Part shown: piece by piece, positions 35,328 through 46,167 of the stretch
Position numbering within the stretch: position 1 is the first letter of the stretch
Layout of the letters: each line of letters begins with the position of its first letter
Assembly (NCBI GenBank): GCA_904846265.1
Contig: CAJHAA010000005.1
Span: 62,001-126,000, forward strand
From: Psychrobacter immobilis
GTDB taxonomy: Bacteria > Pseudomonadota > Gammaproteobacteria > Pseudomonadales > Moraxellaceae
DNA: 64,000 nt
Reading direction: 5' to 3'
Position numbers and translations under genes: made by a program
Notes under the pieces: generated by a model
The model's database searches: none
Told to the model about the DNA's origin: nothing
What the model saw: only the letters and a program-made list of their open reading frames with translations

Positions 35328-38231
35328 CTAGTCTTCTCCCTCTACATCCACTTCATCATCCTCTACTGCTTCCTCCACTTCATGAACAATCACATGCAAC
35401 TCATAGTCCTTCGATTCTTCATCAACTAATAGTTTTAACTTACCTTCATAGTCAGTAATATGAATTTCTGTCGAACCATCAGGTTTAATAAGCATACATT
35501 TGGTAAAAGCAAGCGGGTTATCATCTTGGTCATGTACTATATAGCGTAGATAATAGTCTAAGTTTTCAGGTAGTTTGGCTGTCGGTAAGTGTACAGCAGG
35601 AGATCCTGCTCCACCCCCACTACCCCAATCCACTTTACTGGCCTTATAGCCCACCTGACTTGGTGTGATAAACGTCACATTACCACCCGATATCTCGATG
35701 CCACTGCCCGCCGCTTTTAGGGTTAGCGTATCAGGCGCGATAATCTCAATACTGTCTCGACTATGAATACGTAGGACTTGCTCACTATCAAGTCGCATTT
35801 GCGCTTGGTGCGCTTGTATAGTCACATCACCATGAGCGGCGGTATGGGTTTGGGCTTTGTTTGAATAGTAGTGAATGTCTCCTGCCACCAGCTGATTCAT
35901 TTGCGTCTGGCTGTGATGATGAGTATTGTCTGTCGCGTGGCTATGTGTATTCTTGGTGCTGGTATGCTGACTGTGTTGTCCGCTTAGCATCGCGAGATGA
36001 CGCTGAGAGTCGATCAGTAGATTAGGTTGTTGCCATTGTCCTGACTCGCTTAAACTTGAGTCATTGGTATCTTCGCTAAATTGGGCAAATAGGGTTTGCG
36101 CATCTTCTTTACTGTTGCTCTTATTATTGCTGCTGCCCTCTAGTCCCACTGCCTGATGAGTCTCGGCAAGCTGCGCGTAGGCTTGCTGATGCTGATCGGC
36201 AGTTTGTAGCTTACCGTGACTATCATGACTCATATGAGAGTTTGATGAAGGGTCTGCTTGCTGACTACTGATATGTAAGCCTGTTCCGCCTTGCACATTG
36301 GCGGCGGCTTGGGTCTCTAAACTGATACCTTGTCCTCGGGCTTGTCCTCGGGTGTGGTCGGTATGCTGATACAGATGACCAATGGTTAGGCTGCTTTGAT
36401 AGCTGCTGCTATAGACGTTAATCTGTGGACTATTTGGATGGGTGTCAAACATTAGTTGATTGTGGCCATTCGCTAGACTGTCTTTGGTCGCGTCGCCTGT
36501 GCGACTGCTATCGATACTTTGAGTCTTAATGCCATCTATGGGATAAGTATGGCTTTGATTGATAAACCAAGCGGGACTGGTGGCGTCAATAGTGTCGGTA
36601 TCACTGACGATACTATTATGCTGAGCATCAGTATTGCCTTGGCCGTTATGGGTGCTGCCAATGATGATGGGATGAGTAATGTCACCGCCGATGAAGTCGA
36701 TCAGAACATGTTGCCCATGACGTAGCGGATGGGTCTGTCCCATGTGATCGGCGACGAGGTGGCTGGCGATGGGTATCCAGTGTGCGCTATCGTCACCTTC
36801 GCTTTGCCAGTGATATCTAATATGGGCACGGTGATTGCGGTCATGAGTGATGGCGCTGCTATCGGTGTCTATGACACTGGCGCTCATCAGACCTGACAGA
36901 CTCGGATGAGGTTGTCCAAGTGTAGCAAGCTGTTCACCATATGGGATGTGATAGTGGTGCGGAAACGGTAGGTAGCAGGCATTGATATGATGGACGTTGT
37001 CGTCATTGTCGTCATCATTGTCATGAATGGCATGGTCGGTATTTGGCTGTAAGGTAATAGGATCAAAAGGTGCTACCCCCAACCAATCTGCTGGAATATG
37101 ATTATTAATATGCTGATGAATAGACACTAGACTGATGGGATCGGTTAAATAAGGATTACCATCGATATAGTGGCTACTTGGCAAACTCAGATGACGGATG
37201 TTACCGGTTAGGCTGCCTAGATTGGCACGCTGCTGTTGGTTCTGCTGGTAGCGGGTGGCGAGCTTATCGAGACTGTCATCATCAAAACGGCTATGACTGT
37301 GCATAAAGCGCTGATGCGTGCTGTTTGATGAGTCGATCGGTTGCTCGCTACTGCTACTGCCGGTATAGGTACTCATCAAGCGACTGTCATAACGATGTAG
37401 GTCGCTTTGCTGAGTATGCTGAGCAATACGCGGACGAATGGCAGTAATGCGGTCTTGTCTATCAGCAAGGTTGGCAGGGTTTTGACTGAGGATGCTTTGA
37501 ATGTCGTTTGCGTCTGGACGCAATTCTTCTCCATCACTAGGTAGTAAGACTAGGGTATGTTTGTCTGCTTCGTGACGGTAATAGCCTGTGATGCCATAGA
37601 GAGCAAGGTATTGGGTTAGATAAGCCAGATCGGTTTGGTTGTATTGGACGCTGTGCTGAATATGATAGTTGCTGTCATCACTGAGACGCTCGTCAATCTC
37701 AACGTTCATATCGTACGGGCTGATGATTTGAGTAATGAGTTCGCTTAGACTGAGATGATGATGACGGCGGTTATGACTAGATAAGCGTAATTGGTTGAGG
37801 GCAGGTTCGCAGATAATACGATAAGCGGCCATGCCACTGTTACTACCCAGAGCAACGACTTCAGTAATGATACCGTGGCGAGTTTGGCTTGGCAGTAGCG
37901 TGTCGCCCGTATGCCAATGTATCGAGAGACTTTGCCCTAGCCATTGCTTGATATCCAGTCCTGCTCGTGGATGCAGTAGAGTAATGCTAATACGGTAGCC
38001 GCAATAGAGGGCGAGCTGGCGCTGCTGATAAGACTGCGCTCGTTGGTCGTGATGATACGGGCTTGGATAAGCGTCAGGCGTTGGCATAAGAGCGGGCTTA
38101 CTCCAAACGCTGTCGGGCAATGGCATGCCAAGTAAGCTTTCAACCAAGTCAGCCTGTTGAATGAGACTGGTGGCAATATCAGGATGGGCACTACTCAGTT
38201 GCACATGCCGCTTTGTTTGAGTCCATACCAT
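35328..38231 (-). CDS. vgrG: VgrG spike protein (TssI), full length
   Basis: The 967-residue trimeric T6SS spike has a gp27-like base (about residues 1-400), a gp5 OB-fold (about 420-520, FIGGDITHPIIIGSTHNGQGN at its end) and a His/Ser-rich linker. A DUF2345-type beta-needle follows (HGDVTIQAHQ, LTLKAAGSGIEISGG). The C-terminal ~94 residues are an acidic transthyretin-like extension (YYLRYIVHDQDDNPLAFTKCML), probably the docking site for the effector encoded 2 nt downstream. Residues 412-873 are encoded by a 1.39-kb direct repeat shared with the truncated copy at 31386-33056. Expression probably follows tssA, 106 nt upstream. Confidence 0.92.
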   Translation of the reverse strand: MVWTQTKRHVQLSSAHPDIATSLIQQADLVESLLGMPLPDSVWSKPALMPTPDAYPSPYHHDQRAQSYQQRQLALYCGYRISITLLHPRAGLDIKQWLGQSLSIHWHTGDTLLPSQTRHGIITEVVALGSNSGMAAYRIICEPALNQLRLSSHNRRHHHLSLSELITQIISPYDMNVEIDERLSDDSNYHIQHSVQYNQTDLAYLTQYLALYGITGYYRHEADKHTLVLLPSDGEELRPDANDIQSILSQNPANLADRQDRITAIRPRIAQHTQQSDLHRYDSRLMSTYTGSSSSEQPIDSSNSTHQRFMHSHSRFDDDSLDKLATRYQQNQQQRANLGSLTGNIRHLSLPSSHYIDGNPYLTDPISLVSIHQHINNHIPADWLGVAPFDPITLQPNTDHAIHDNDDDNDDNVHHINACYLPFPHHYHIPYGEQLATLGQPHPSLSGLMSASVIDTDSSAITHDRNHRAHIRYHWQSEGDDSAHWIPIASHLVADHMGQTHPLRHGQHVLIDFIGGDITHPIIIGSTHNGQGNTDAQHNSIVSDTDTIDATSPAWFINQSHTYPIDGIKTQSIDSSRTGDATKDSLANGHNQLMFDTHPNSPQINVYSSSYQSSLTIGHLYQHTDHTRGQARGQGISLETQAAANVQGGTGLHISSQQADPSSNSHMSHDSHGKLQTADQHQQAYAQLAETHQAVGLEGSSNNKSNSKEDAQTLFAQFSEDTNDSSLSESGQWQQPNLLIDSQRHLAMLSGQHSQHTSTKNTHSHATDNTHHHSQTQMNQLVAGDIHYYSNKAQTHTAAHGDVTIQAHQAQMRLDSEQVLRIHSRDSIEIIAPDTLTLKAAGSGIEISGGNVTFITPSQVGYKASKVDWGSGGGAGSPAVHLPTAKLPENLDYYLRYIVHDQDDNPLAFTKCMLIKPDGSTEIHITDYEGKLKLLVDEESKDYELHVIVHEVEEAVEDDEVDVEGED
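35611..36998 (-). repeat. 1.39-kb direct repeat, copy B (in full-length vgrG)
   Basis: This is the partner of 31669-33059. It covers codons of about residues 412-873 of the full-length VgrG. Recombination between the copies would delete the effector and immunity genes at 33058-35325 and join the VgrG base to the alternative tip. Confidence 0.85.
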
Positions 38232-38337
38232 GATAAGCCCTTTTTTATCAGTCCAAAGGTGGAAAGTTTAATATTGCAAGATTATAATTTGTGCACAGAT
38301 TGCCCGTTAACTAAGTATTCATTTGTCGTTGATTCAA

Positions 38338-39486
38338 TTAATAGCCATCGTCAGATGAATCACGTTTGGGTTTAATTCCAATCATGTCAGAGAGTATCGC
38401 TAACTGATCTTCGTTTTTGATGATATGAGTGAGCCATTGGTCGAGCGGCATATCTGCCCAATCAATCGCCCGACCGAGTAAAAACGTCACCGGGCTGTGC
38501 GGCTCATTGGTCGCAAAATAATCTTGAATTTGACCTAATAATTTAAGCGCTTGCTGACGATTGCTTTGATGATCACGGTTGCTAGGATTAAAACTGGTTG
38601 AGCTAATATTTTTTGTGCTAGCAGCTTGTCCACTACTATCAGACATTGCACTTTCACCAATACTGTCCATAGTATCGGCTACGCTTTCTTGAGCAGAAAC
38701 ACTACTAGTATCAGAATATTCTGGTATCAACGGTCGCAAATGTTGGGTCAGGGCAACCAATAAATCCGTGACTGGTGCGAAGACTGGCGCGTCCATGCCC
38801 ATCAAATCATTTAGCTGATCAGTCAGGGCCTGCCACTGCTCAGTAACTTTTTTAAGATTACTCATCAGTGCTTGTTGCCAAGTCTCACTACTGGTCTTGA
38901 TGGCGTGGTTATAGTCACTTAGCGTTAATTGATTGGACGTTTCGCTATCGGGATTTTGCTGACGCTGCTTATCATGATCACGCGCGGTTAGATAATAATT
39001 GTAGTTATATTTTTCTGTCTTTGTATCAGAAAGTGATAGCTGCTTAATATCATCGGATAGCGCTTTGACGAACCATGACAACAGCCCTGCTCTGATGTCC
39101 ATACTGTCTTCTTCACCATCTAGCGGCGGATACATAGTGAGCCAATACTCGTCATTGAGTGTCTGTAGCAGACTTAACCCCTGACTAATACCTGCTAAAT
39201 GGTCGGTGTGACTCAACGCATCGACATACCAAAGTGCCAGCTTCATATCTTTACTAGTATGGCTGAGCAAATCGGCACATTGGTTTTTGACAAAATCCCA
39301 GTCAGCCACTTTTAGTTCAGTGACCCAATTGCCTTGTGCCAGTAATGGGTCATCTTCTTGACGAGCAGCAACGATGGCATTAATACGTGGATCGAATATT
39401 AAGTCTTCACCGACCCCATGACGACTGCCTTCAATCGGCGCAATAAGGGTGTCAATATTATTTACTAAAGAGTTATCGTTACTCAT
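38338..39486 (-). CDS. tssA: T6SS cap/initiation protein TssA
   Basis: TssA coordinates baseplate priming and sheath polymerisation. The N-terminal ImpA domain is clear (GEDLIFDPRINAI, DWDFVKNQCADLL, DEYWLTMYPPLDGEEDSMDIRAGL). The C-terminal part (LLGQIQDYFATNEPHSPVTFLLGRAIDWADM) is the shorter class of TssA end. Its ATG overlaps the tssH stop by one base (TAATG), so translation is coupled. The 382-residue length fits. Confidence 0.92.
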   Translation of the reverse strand: MSNDNSLVNNIDTLIAPIEGSRHGVGEDLIFDPRINAIVAARQEDDPLLAQGNWVTELKVADWDFVKNQCADLLSHTSKDMKLALWYVDALSHTDHLAGISQGLSLLQTLNDEYWLTMYPPLDGEEDSMDIRAGLLSWFVKALSDDIKQLSLSDTKTEKYNYNYYLTARDHDKQRQQNPDSETSNQLTLSDYNHAIKTSSETWQQALMSNLKKVTEQWQALTDQLNDLMGMDAPVFAPVTDLLVALTQHLRPLIPEYSDTSSVSAQESVADTMDSIGESAMSDSSGQAASTKNISSTSFNPSNRDHQSNRQQALKLLGQIQDYFATNEPHSPVTFLLGRAIDWADMPLDQWLTHIIKNEDQLAILSDMIGIKPKRDSSDDGY

Positions 39487-42449
39487 TATAATGACTCCTC
39501 TTTAATAGACTTTTTACTGGTGGCTTTTTTCACTGTCGACTTTTTAACATCAGGCTTTTTAATGGCAGACTTTTTAGCTGAAAGGGGTTTGCTTGGTGGT
39601 TCTTTAACTTGATCCTCAACTTGATATTCAGTTTCATCTTCGCTGTGTTGCGCCATTTGATTGAGCGCCACAACGGCATCAGTATCCAGACGGTAGGCAA
39701 AATTATCGTCCGCATCGACGAATACGGTAATTTTCTTTAACACACTTTGACTGTCATCATGAGCCAGTAGCTGACCCGCCATCTGCGGCAGCAAGGTATG
39801 ACTGATAATCGCATCGGCGTTACGTGCACCAGAATCGACCTCATGACAACGCGATAAAATCAGCTCAATCACCTCATCATCAATGACACAAGGCACATCA
39901 TAATTGTTATGAATACGGCCAGTGATTTTGTCCAGCTTAAGGCGAATAATTTCTGCGAGCGCATCATCCGTTAATGGATAATAAGGAATGACCGTTAAAC
40001 GACCCAAAAACGCGGGCTTAAAGGCTTTATACAAATGCGGATTAATGACTTGTTTTAGGCTATCACTGTCTGGCAGGCTAAAGTCAGTAACACTCGGATC
40101 TGTATTGATACATGCCTGCATAATCGCAGACGAACCAACATTACTTGTCAATAAAATAAGCGTGTTTTTGAAATCAATTAAACGCCCTTCGCTGTCTTCC
40201 ATCACCCCTTTATCAAAGACCTGATAAAACAAATCCAATACGTCTGGATGGGCTTTTTCTACTTCATCAAGTAAGAGTACGCTATAAGGACGACGGCGAA
40301 TCGCTTCGGTTAATACACCACCTTCACCATAGCCAACATAACCTGGAGGCGAGCCTTTTAACGAAGCAACGCTATGGGCTTCTTGATACTCTGACAGGTT
40401 AATCGTAATAAGGTTACGCTCACCGCCGTACAGCACTTCTGATAGCGCCAGCGCGGTTTCGGTCTTGCCTACACCACTTGGCCCGACGAGCATAAACACA
40501 CCTTGCGGACGATTGGGATCATCTAAGCGGGCTTTTGCGGTATGAATCCGCTTGACGATAGCGGCCACCGAATGATCTTGGCCGATGACCCGGGCTTGCA
40601 AGGTATCAGCCAAACCCAAGATATGGTCTTTTTCATTACCTGCCATATCATTCAGCGGTATTCCAGTCCAATCTGAGATGATCTGCTTGATGACCTGACG
40701 ATCCAATACGGGATGAATAAGGCGCTGCGTCTCTTGTACTTGTTTTAACGATTGCTCGATACTTTGATATTCAGCTTGTTTGTCTAAGCGCTCTTTTGCA
40801 CTAAGCGCATCAGAACCATCTGTCTTGTCATTCAACTGCTGATTCAAGGAATCAAGCTGATCATTAAGCTCGCGCTGTTCGTGCCAACGACTGGTCATAT
40901 CAGCAATGCTTTGCTGATTGGTTTGGCGCTGCTCATCTAATACGGCAATTTTTTGGCTGACTTTTTCTTTTTCGTCCACACCGCCGATACGCTCGAGCTG
41001 CTGACTGAGATTATTGATATGCTGCTCTAACTGCACCCCTTTGGCGTTTAATCTGTCAAGTTGATTGGGTATGGCGGTCTTGGATAAGCTCACCCGTGCC
41101 GCCGCCGTGTCTAATACACTGACCGCTTTATCAGGCAGCTGCCTATCGCTGATATAACGTGCGGATAACTCAACCGCCGCTTGTAGCGCATCGTCATCGA
41201 TTAATATACCAAAATGATTCTGCATCTTGGCACTTAGACCACGAATCATCGCTACTGCTGTCTCTATATCAGGCTCATCGACTTTGACGACTTGGAAGCG
41301 ACGTGACAATGCTGCGTCTTTTTCGAAGTACTTTTTATATTCTGACCATGTCGTCGCCGCAATGGTTCTGAGCTCACCACGAGCCAGCGCAGGCTTCAGT
41401 AAGTTCGCCGCGTCATTTTGACCCGCTTGCCCACCAGCACCAATCAAAGTATGCGCTTCATCAATGAATAATATAATAGGCTGTAGCGAGGCTTGTACTT
41501 CTTCAATGACTTGCTTGAGACGGTTCTCAAACTCCCCTTTGACGCTTGCCCCTGCTTGCAGCAAGCCCATGTCAAGACTACGTATCGTCACATCTTTGAG
41601 CTGATCAGGCACTTGACCGGCGACTATCTTTTGCGCCAATCCTTCTACCACTGCTGTTTTACCTACCCCTGCCTCACCCGTCAAAATAGGGTTATTTTGG
41701 CGGCGACGAATCAAAATATCGATCAACTGATGAATTTCAAACTCACGGCCAATGACAGGGTCTATTTGCTCTGAACTGGCTTTAGCAGTCAAGTCATAAG
41801 TATATTTATCCAACGCAGGGGTTGGCTTAGCTTCAGTTTTCTTAGTGTCTAAAGATTCTTGATTGTTAGCATCATTGTCTGCACTATTCGCACCATCATC
41901 AGCACCCTTATTGACGCCTTTACTATTGGTAATTTTATTACTGCTTGATCCACTGCCCTCAGTACTACCGAGACATTGACGCTCATAATCATCTTTTAGG
42001 GTAAAGCGGTCGATATACTGTAGTGGCTCAGGAAGAGTTTTGAGTAGCGACTGATAACGCTCATACGCCAATAGCACGAGCAATATATGACCAGAGCGAA
42101 TTTCTAGCGGGCTATTTTTATCAGCACTTTGATTATATTGGCTACTGGCTAGCTCCCACGCATCTTCTAGTAACGCCATCAAACCTTGACTAAATACTGG
42201 CGTTGAGCCTGTTGCCTGACCAAAGGTGTTTAGCAAATCAGTTATATCTGCTAGTAATGACTGCTGATGAATCTTATTAAATTTAAGTATTTGAGCCACA
42301 TCATTGTGCGGCGTGGCAATCAGTTCATGCAATAGATGGACAGTATCGACTTCACGATGCCCATTATTAATACAAAGCCTAGCTGCCTGCTGCAAACACT
42401 GTCGACAGCTTGGGCTTAAGCGGGTAATCACAGCTTTTAACTGGCTCAT
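39486..42449 (-). CDS. tssH: T6SS sheath-disassembly ATPase TssH (ClpV)
   Basis: This AAA+ unfoldase recycles contracted TssB/TssC sheaths. It has an N-terminal Clp repeat domain (sheath binding) and a first AAA module with [14 protein letters not shown] coiled-coil middle domain (about residues 450-570) and a second AAA module with [14 protein letters not shown] follow. After the ClpB-type C-terminal domain comes an unusual Lys/Pro-rich tail of about 35 residues. ATG 42449 (MSQLKAVI) is preferred to an upstream start because AAGGA lies 7 nt before it. The gene is separated from tssG by 221 nt, the largest gap in the operon. Confidence 0.95.
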   Translation of the reverse strand: MSQLKAVITRLSPSCRQCLQQAARLCINNGHREVDTVHLLHELIATPHNDVAQILKFNKIHQQSLLADITDLLNTFGQATGSTPVFSQGLMALLEDAWELASSQYNQSADKNSPLEIRSGHILLVLLAYERYQSLLKTLPEPLQYIDRFTLKDDYERQCLGSTEGSGSSSNKITNSKGVNKGADDGANSADNDANNQESLDTKKTEAKPTPALDKYTYDLTAKASSEQIDPVIGREFEIHQLIDILIRRRQNNPILTGEAGVGKTAVVEGLAQKIVAGQVPDQLKDVTIRSLDMGLLQAGASVKGEFENRLKQVIEEVQASLQPIILFIDEAHTLIGAGGQAGQNDAANLLKPALARGELRTIAATTWSEYKKYFEKDAALSRRFQVVKVDEPDIETAVAMIRGLSAKMQNHFGILIDDDALQAAVELSARYISDRQLPDKAVSVLDTAAARVSLSKTAIPNQLDRLNAKGVQLEQHINNLSQQLERIGGVDEKEKVSQKIAVLDEQRQTNQQSIADMTSRWHEQRELNDQLDSLNQQLNDKTDGSDALSAKERLDKQAEYQSIEQSLKQVQETQRLIHPVLDRQVIKQIISDWTGIPLNDMAGNEKDHILGLADTLQARVIGQDHSVAAIVKRIHTAKARLDDPNRPQGVFMLVGPSGVGKTETALALSEVLYGGERNLITINLSEYQEAHSVASLKGSPPGYVGYGEGGVLTEAIRRRPYSVLLLDEVEKAHPDVLDLFYQVFDKGVMEDSEGRLIDFKNTLILLTSNVGSSAIMQACINTDPSVTDFSLPDSDSLKQVINPHLYKAFKPAFLGRLTVIPYYPLTDDALAEIIRLKLDKITGRIHNNYDVPCVIDDEVIELILSRCHEVDSGARNADAIISHTLLPQMAGQLLAHDDSQSVLKKITVFVDADDNFAYRLDTDAVVALNQMAQHSEDETEYQVEDQVKEPPSKPLSAKKSAIKKPDVKKSTVKKATSKKSIKEESL

Positions 42450-42670
42450 AATCTTTTCCTTTAACATTCTTATTAGACTTAATACCAAACCCAAAAAGTA
42501 AGATTAGCTGTGTCAAACTCGCTTAGCCTACAAGACGTAGTACTTTCACTCGTTTTCCTTGCCACTCTAATTTCTGTGAATGGTATAAAATTATTTTTAT
42601 TAAACAGCAATATAAAATTGATGCATGGCTCTTCATAATAGGTAAAATCTGTCTATTAACCATGAAATAC
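42450..42670 (-). promoter_or_regulatory. Gap inside the T6SS operon between tssG and tssH
   Basis: This is a 221-nt non-coding stretch in an otherwise tightly packed operon. It may carry a secondary promoter for tssH-tssA-vgrG. Part of it (about 42500-42595) has more balanced composition than its AT-rich flanks and could be an inserted intergenic repeat. Confidence 0.35.
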
Positions 42671-43711
42671 TTACTGAATCGGCAGCGCATAGCGAGTGTC
42701 ATCATGATGCTGCGTCGCAGGCTGCGATATCAAAAACCCACCCTGACCCAAACCACCAAAACTGCTCTCTGATAATGACAACGGGGTGATGTATTGCTTG
42801 TCTAACTCGAGTTGCATCTCGACCGCCAAGCAAACACCGCACCATTTACGGATAAAATCAATAATGACTTGATACATATCCCCTGCTGGTAACAGTCTTA
42901 AATAGCGTTTGGCATCCAACTGATGAAACACAATTCTAATCTTGCTATCAAACTGTACGACGCGCGCACCGCAAAATGCGGACAACCCAAGGGCAGCATG
43001 CTGACCACCAAGTGCTGTCTGTTCACTGGCTGGTAGATCAAACCACTCCGGTACGAATTGCTCGACACTGACGGTGCTATCTAAAAAATGCGACAACACT
43101 TGTGACAACTGGTCGGCAGTCAGGCGTCCTGGGGCAATCATGCCAGCATAAGCAATCAAGCTATCGATTGCCGTGAGCTTCTTCGGCTGACGCGCCAATG
43201 CCCGCAAGCTCAGTAGATAGTTGTCTTTTTTATTATTTATCTCATACTGTAATGGCAAGTTATAAAACCAACTCGCTTGCACGTACAAATCCGTCAATCG
43301 ATGGTTAAATAAATCTAAAAATGCTGGTGCCGCTTTATCTTTTGCATGATTGACTCGCGAGGCTAGATGGTCGGTATACATCGCTGGCAAGGCTGACAAC
43401 GGGCCAGTCAATCCGATAACTGCAGGGCAAACCTCTATCCGCCTAGCATTTAATGAACTGGTTTTTACTTGACCATCCTTTAATGAGCTGCCACTGTCTT
43501 CCATATTGTCCTGAACAATGAGCGCCATCGACTCAATTTCAGCTTGCGGATAGGCCAATGACAACGAGGCACGGTAACGTACCTCAATAGGTGCATACCC
43601 CATACTGACTTCATGCCAAACCAAACGTAGTGCTTGTAATAACTCATAAGATTGCGGCGCCGCCATTAGATCCGTTAAATAAGAGGACTGAGACCGCTGC
43701 GTGGCTGACAT
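42671..43711 (-). CDS. tssG: T6SS baseplate protein TssG
   Basis: TssG is part of the wedge of the T6SS baseplate with TssE, TssF and TssK. The 346-residue sequence shows family features: FLDLFNHRLTDLYVQASWFYN, GMIAPGRLTADQLSQVLSHFL and a C-terminal FIRKWCGVCLAVEMQLEL. It overlaps the end of tssF by 37 nt. Confidence 0.9.
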   Translation of the reverse strand: MSATQRSQSSYLTDLMAAPQSYELLQALRLVWHEVSMGYAPIEVRYRASLSLAYPQAEIESMALIVQDNMEDSGSSLKDGQVKTSSLNARRIEVCPAVIGLTGPLSALPAMYTDHLASRVNHAKDKAAPAFLDLFNHRLTDLYVQASWFYNLPLQYEINNKKDNYLLSLRALARQPKKLTAIDSLIAYAGMIAPGRLTADQLSQVLSHFLDSTVSVEQFVPEWFDLPASEQTALGGQHAALGLSAFCGARVVQFDSKIRIVFHQLDAKRYLRLLPAGDMYQVIIDFIRKWCGVCLAVEMQLELDKQYITPLSLSESSFGGLGQGGFLISQPATQHHDDTRYALPIQ

Positions 43712-45498
43712 CTGTATATCTCCTCTTTAGTAATGGCATCACTAATGGACACTTCAACAAAGCTATTTAAGCTGGCGTGATAGCCAAACACATGCGCCAA
43801 TAAATGGGTAAACTGGCGGATGCTCACTCCAGCAAAATTCTTTTGGTTGATTTGAATATTGATCAGTGTACCGCGCACAAACCCAGGCTGTGGCAAGCGC
43901 TGAATACGTCGAGCTTCGATACTGGTTTCGACAGACACAATACCTTCAACCAACAGTTTGTTAGAGGCAGATTGCGTAATATCATACAGCGATAAATACT
44001 CTTTCATCAGCTCAGCATCTTGGGCGGCAAGCGATAAAAAGTTTAAGCTAATCAGCGATATCAAGCGCCAACGCTCTTCACCGGTATAGTCAAACCTTGC
44101 AGTCCGAGTTGGCTGCTTTAATAAAGACAAACTGCTAAAGCCAGTCATCCCTTCGCTAAACAAATCGCCACGGCTTTGACCGAATACCACTTGAGCCGGC
44201 AAATCTCTATTGGTACACAATAAAGACGCACTCATACTCACCGCGCCGGCTAAATCTTCGCGGTTTTTTTCTACAAACATAATCTGATATTCAAAACCCT
44301 GCTTGAACTCAGCCATATCCTTATCACGTTTAATGTGATAATAACGACCATCATCTTGCTGCTCATAGTGATTGAGCGCATAAAATGGATGATATTCACG
44401 TTGTATCAAACGATTGTCGCTTTGCTTGGACTCTATGACTTTATTGACCTCATAGATTTCATGTTGAAACAGCGCACGAGTATCAGGCACCAAATCGTAA
44501 TAGATCGAACGATGAGTGACTTGAATGGGCTTAGCAGCCGCCTTGAATAAATTGACAACGGGCGTACAAAACAATTTAATACTGCTGGCACTGAGCTGCT
44601 GCAAGTTTTTTAGGCGGATGGTATTTTTTTTATCAAATCTAAAGTAACAGCGAATCTCAAAGCCATTGCTATCGATCTTTAAATTTGGACAAACCTTACC
44701 AAGATTAAGGCGTAAGAAATTGAATTTTTCAGGGAAATAGAAGTATTCTTTTAATAAGGCAGAAGCAGCATTACTCACTCGATGGCTCGGAAGAATTTGC
44801 TGCTCAGGATCGAAGCCTATAATCTCAAACGGACTGCCCGTTATCTTATTGACCTGACTACCATGCAGATGCGTTTGCTTGACATCACACCCTAGCAAGT
44901 CCCATAGACTGGTGCCCTGACTGGCGTCCTCGTCTATATACAAATCTAACGAGTGGTTTAATAAGGCTTGATAGTCAAAGCTTGAATTAACACCCTTAAA
45001 CTTGATACTGATACAGCCATTCAGTAGTCCATGCTGATTGTCATACACCTCTTGACGAGTTTCAAAGTCGACGCTATCTATCTGTAGCGGCAGCAAGGTC
45101 ACATCTTGGGTTGACTGAAACTGGCAAGGCGTGCCATTTATTTTTTGGCTGGCGAACGCACTATTTTTAGGGACTAAGACTGCCTCGCTCATCGCATTGC
45201 CCTGTACGCCTAGATTGAACTGTGCAATAGAGACCGATGGAAAAGGTTTGAGATAATCGGGATAAACGACTTCTAATAGCGATTCGGTAAAATCAGCGTA
45301 TGAGTCGTCCAATTTTTTATTGATACGCGCACTGATCAGCGAAAAAGCCTGTATCAACCGTTCTATATGCGGATCATCGACGGTATCGTGCCCCATCAAC
45401 AACCGATTGGCTATTTTGGGGTATTTTTTGGCAAACTCTTTTGACTGTTTATTAAACAGACTAAGCTCATGCTCAAAGTAAGGAAGTAAACTGTCCAT
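43675..45498 (-). CDS. tssF: T6SS baseplate protein TssF
   Basis: This 607-residue wedge protein begins with the typical LLPYFEHELSLFNKQSKEFAKKYPKIANRL, followed by DPHIERLIQAFSLISARI. FASAxK-like KNSAFASQKINGTPCQFQ and a C-terminal LAHVFGYHASLNSFVEVSI complete the family pattern. It partners with TssG (2:1) in the baseplate. The tssE gene ends 77 nt upstream of its start. Confidence 0.93.
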   Translation of the reverse strand: MDSLLPYFEHELSLFNKQSKEFAKKYPKIANRLLMGHDTVDDPHIERLIQAFSLISARINKKLDDSYADFTESLLEVVYPDYLKPFPSVSIAQFNLGVQGNAMSEAVLVPKNSAFASQKINGTPCQFQSTQDVTLLPLQIDSVDFETRQEVYDNQHGLLNGCISIKFKGVNSSFDYQALLNHSLDLYIDEDASQGTSLWDLLGCDVKQTHLHGSQVNKITGSPFEIIGFDPEQQILPSHRVSNAASALLKEYFYFPEKFNFLRLNLGKVCPNLKIDSNGFEIRCYFRFDKKNTIRLKNLQQLSASSIKLFCTPVVNLFKAAAKPIQVTHRSIYYDLVPDTRALFQHEIYEVNKVIESKQSDNRLIQREYHPFYALNHYEQQDDGRYYHIKRDKDMAEFKQGFEYQIMFVEKNREDLAGAVSMSASLLCTNRDLPAQVVFGQSRGDLFSEGMTGFSSLSLLKQPTRTARFDYTGEERWRLISLISLNFLSLAAQDAELMKEYLSLYDITQSASNKLLVEGIVSVETSIEARRIQRLPQPGFVRGTLINIQINQKNFAGVSIRQFTHLLAHVFGYHASLNSFVEVSISDAITKEEIYRCQPRSGLSPLI

Positions 45499-45575
45499 GA
45501 CGCCTCAATATATTGATCGCTGCTAACTGTATAAATTGAGCGGTAGTAGTAGTTATTTCATTAATTGGATAATGA

Positions 45576-46079
45576 TTATTTTATTAAGTAACGCTGAGAG
45601 CTTGGCTCAAAAAATGCATCGAAGCTGACCAGCTCTTGTGCTGGATAAACCTTTAATAACGCTTCAATAGAAAAACACAGTTGATTGACATCAACAGCGC
45701 CAATATCTAACGAGACGCGAACGTTTTTTAGTCGGGTATCTTGCTGCTCGACTGTTTGGGCGATTTGGCGACAGATATAATCACAGTCAGTAGGATTGGC
45801 ACTGCTGAGTCCCACAAAATCCAATATGCCAAAATTCAATATCGATGAACGCACATGCTGATACTTTTGCAATCTACTAGACACCACACAGCGCGTATTT
45901 AATAAAGCTTCAAGGTCTCGTGCGACCGAAGACTTTAGCTCATCGATATTAAGACGACGAACCACGAGCTCATGCGACAAATGACGAGGCTGATCATCAA
46001 ATAACTGTTCAAACAAATTTGGACGAAACCCAATTTCTTTGTTAGAGGCGTTAGTGGCGTAATTCATTGATATAATCAT
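45576..46079 (-). CDS. tssE: T6SS baseplate protein TssE (gp25-like)
   Basis: This is a homolog of phage T4 gp25 that starts sheath polymerisation. The 167-residue protein contains SVARDLEALLNTRC and SILNFGILDFVGLSS, the usual gp25 signature area. ATG 46079 (MIISMNYATN) or ATG 46067 could be the start. It is separated from hcp by a terminator-like hairpin, which would reduce its level relative to hcp. Confidence 0.92.
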   Translation of the reverse strand: MIISMNYATNASNKEIGFRPNLFEQLFDDQPRHLSHELVVRRLNIDELKSSVARDLEALLNTRCVVSSRLQKYQHVRSSILNFGILDFVGLSSANPTDCDYICRQIAQTVEQQDTRLKNVRVSLDIGAVDVNQLCFSIEALLKVYPAQELVSFDAFFEPSSQRYLIK

Positions 46080-46094
46080 TCCTATTTAACAAAC

Positions 46095-46129
46095 AAAAAA
46101 GAAAGGCCTAGATATAAACCTTTCTTTTT
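46095..46129 (-). terminator. Hairpin downstream of hcp (minus strand)
   Basis: On the minus strand AAAGAAAGG (46121-46129 region) pairs with CCTTTCTTT, followed by a run of T. It probably acts as a partial terminator that lets hcp be made in excess over downstream baseplate genes. Confidence 0.7.
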
Positions 46130-46167
46130 CGGTACGACACAATAGATGACACCTGATACAACCTAAA

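Noticed and set aside
31669..36998. The vgrG repeat as an assembly artefact
   Set aside because: The copies differ at many positions and by one codon, and are joined to different C-terminal extensions and genes, so a collapsed or duplicated assembly is unlikely.
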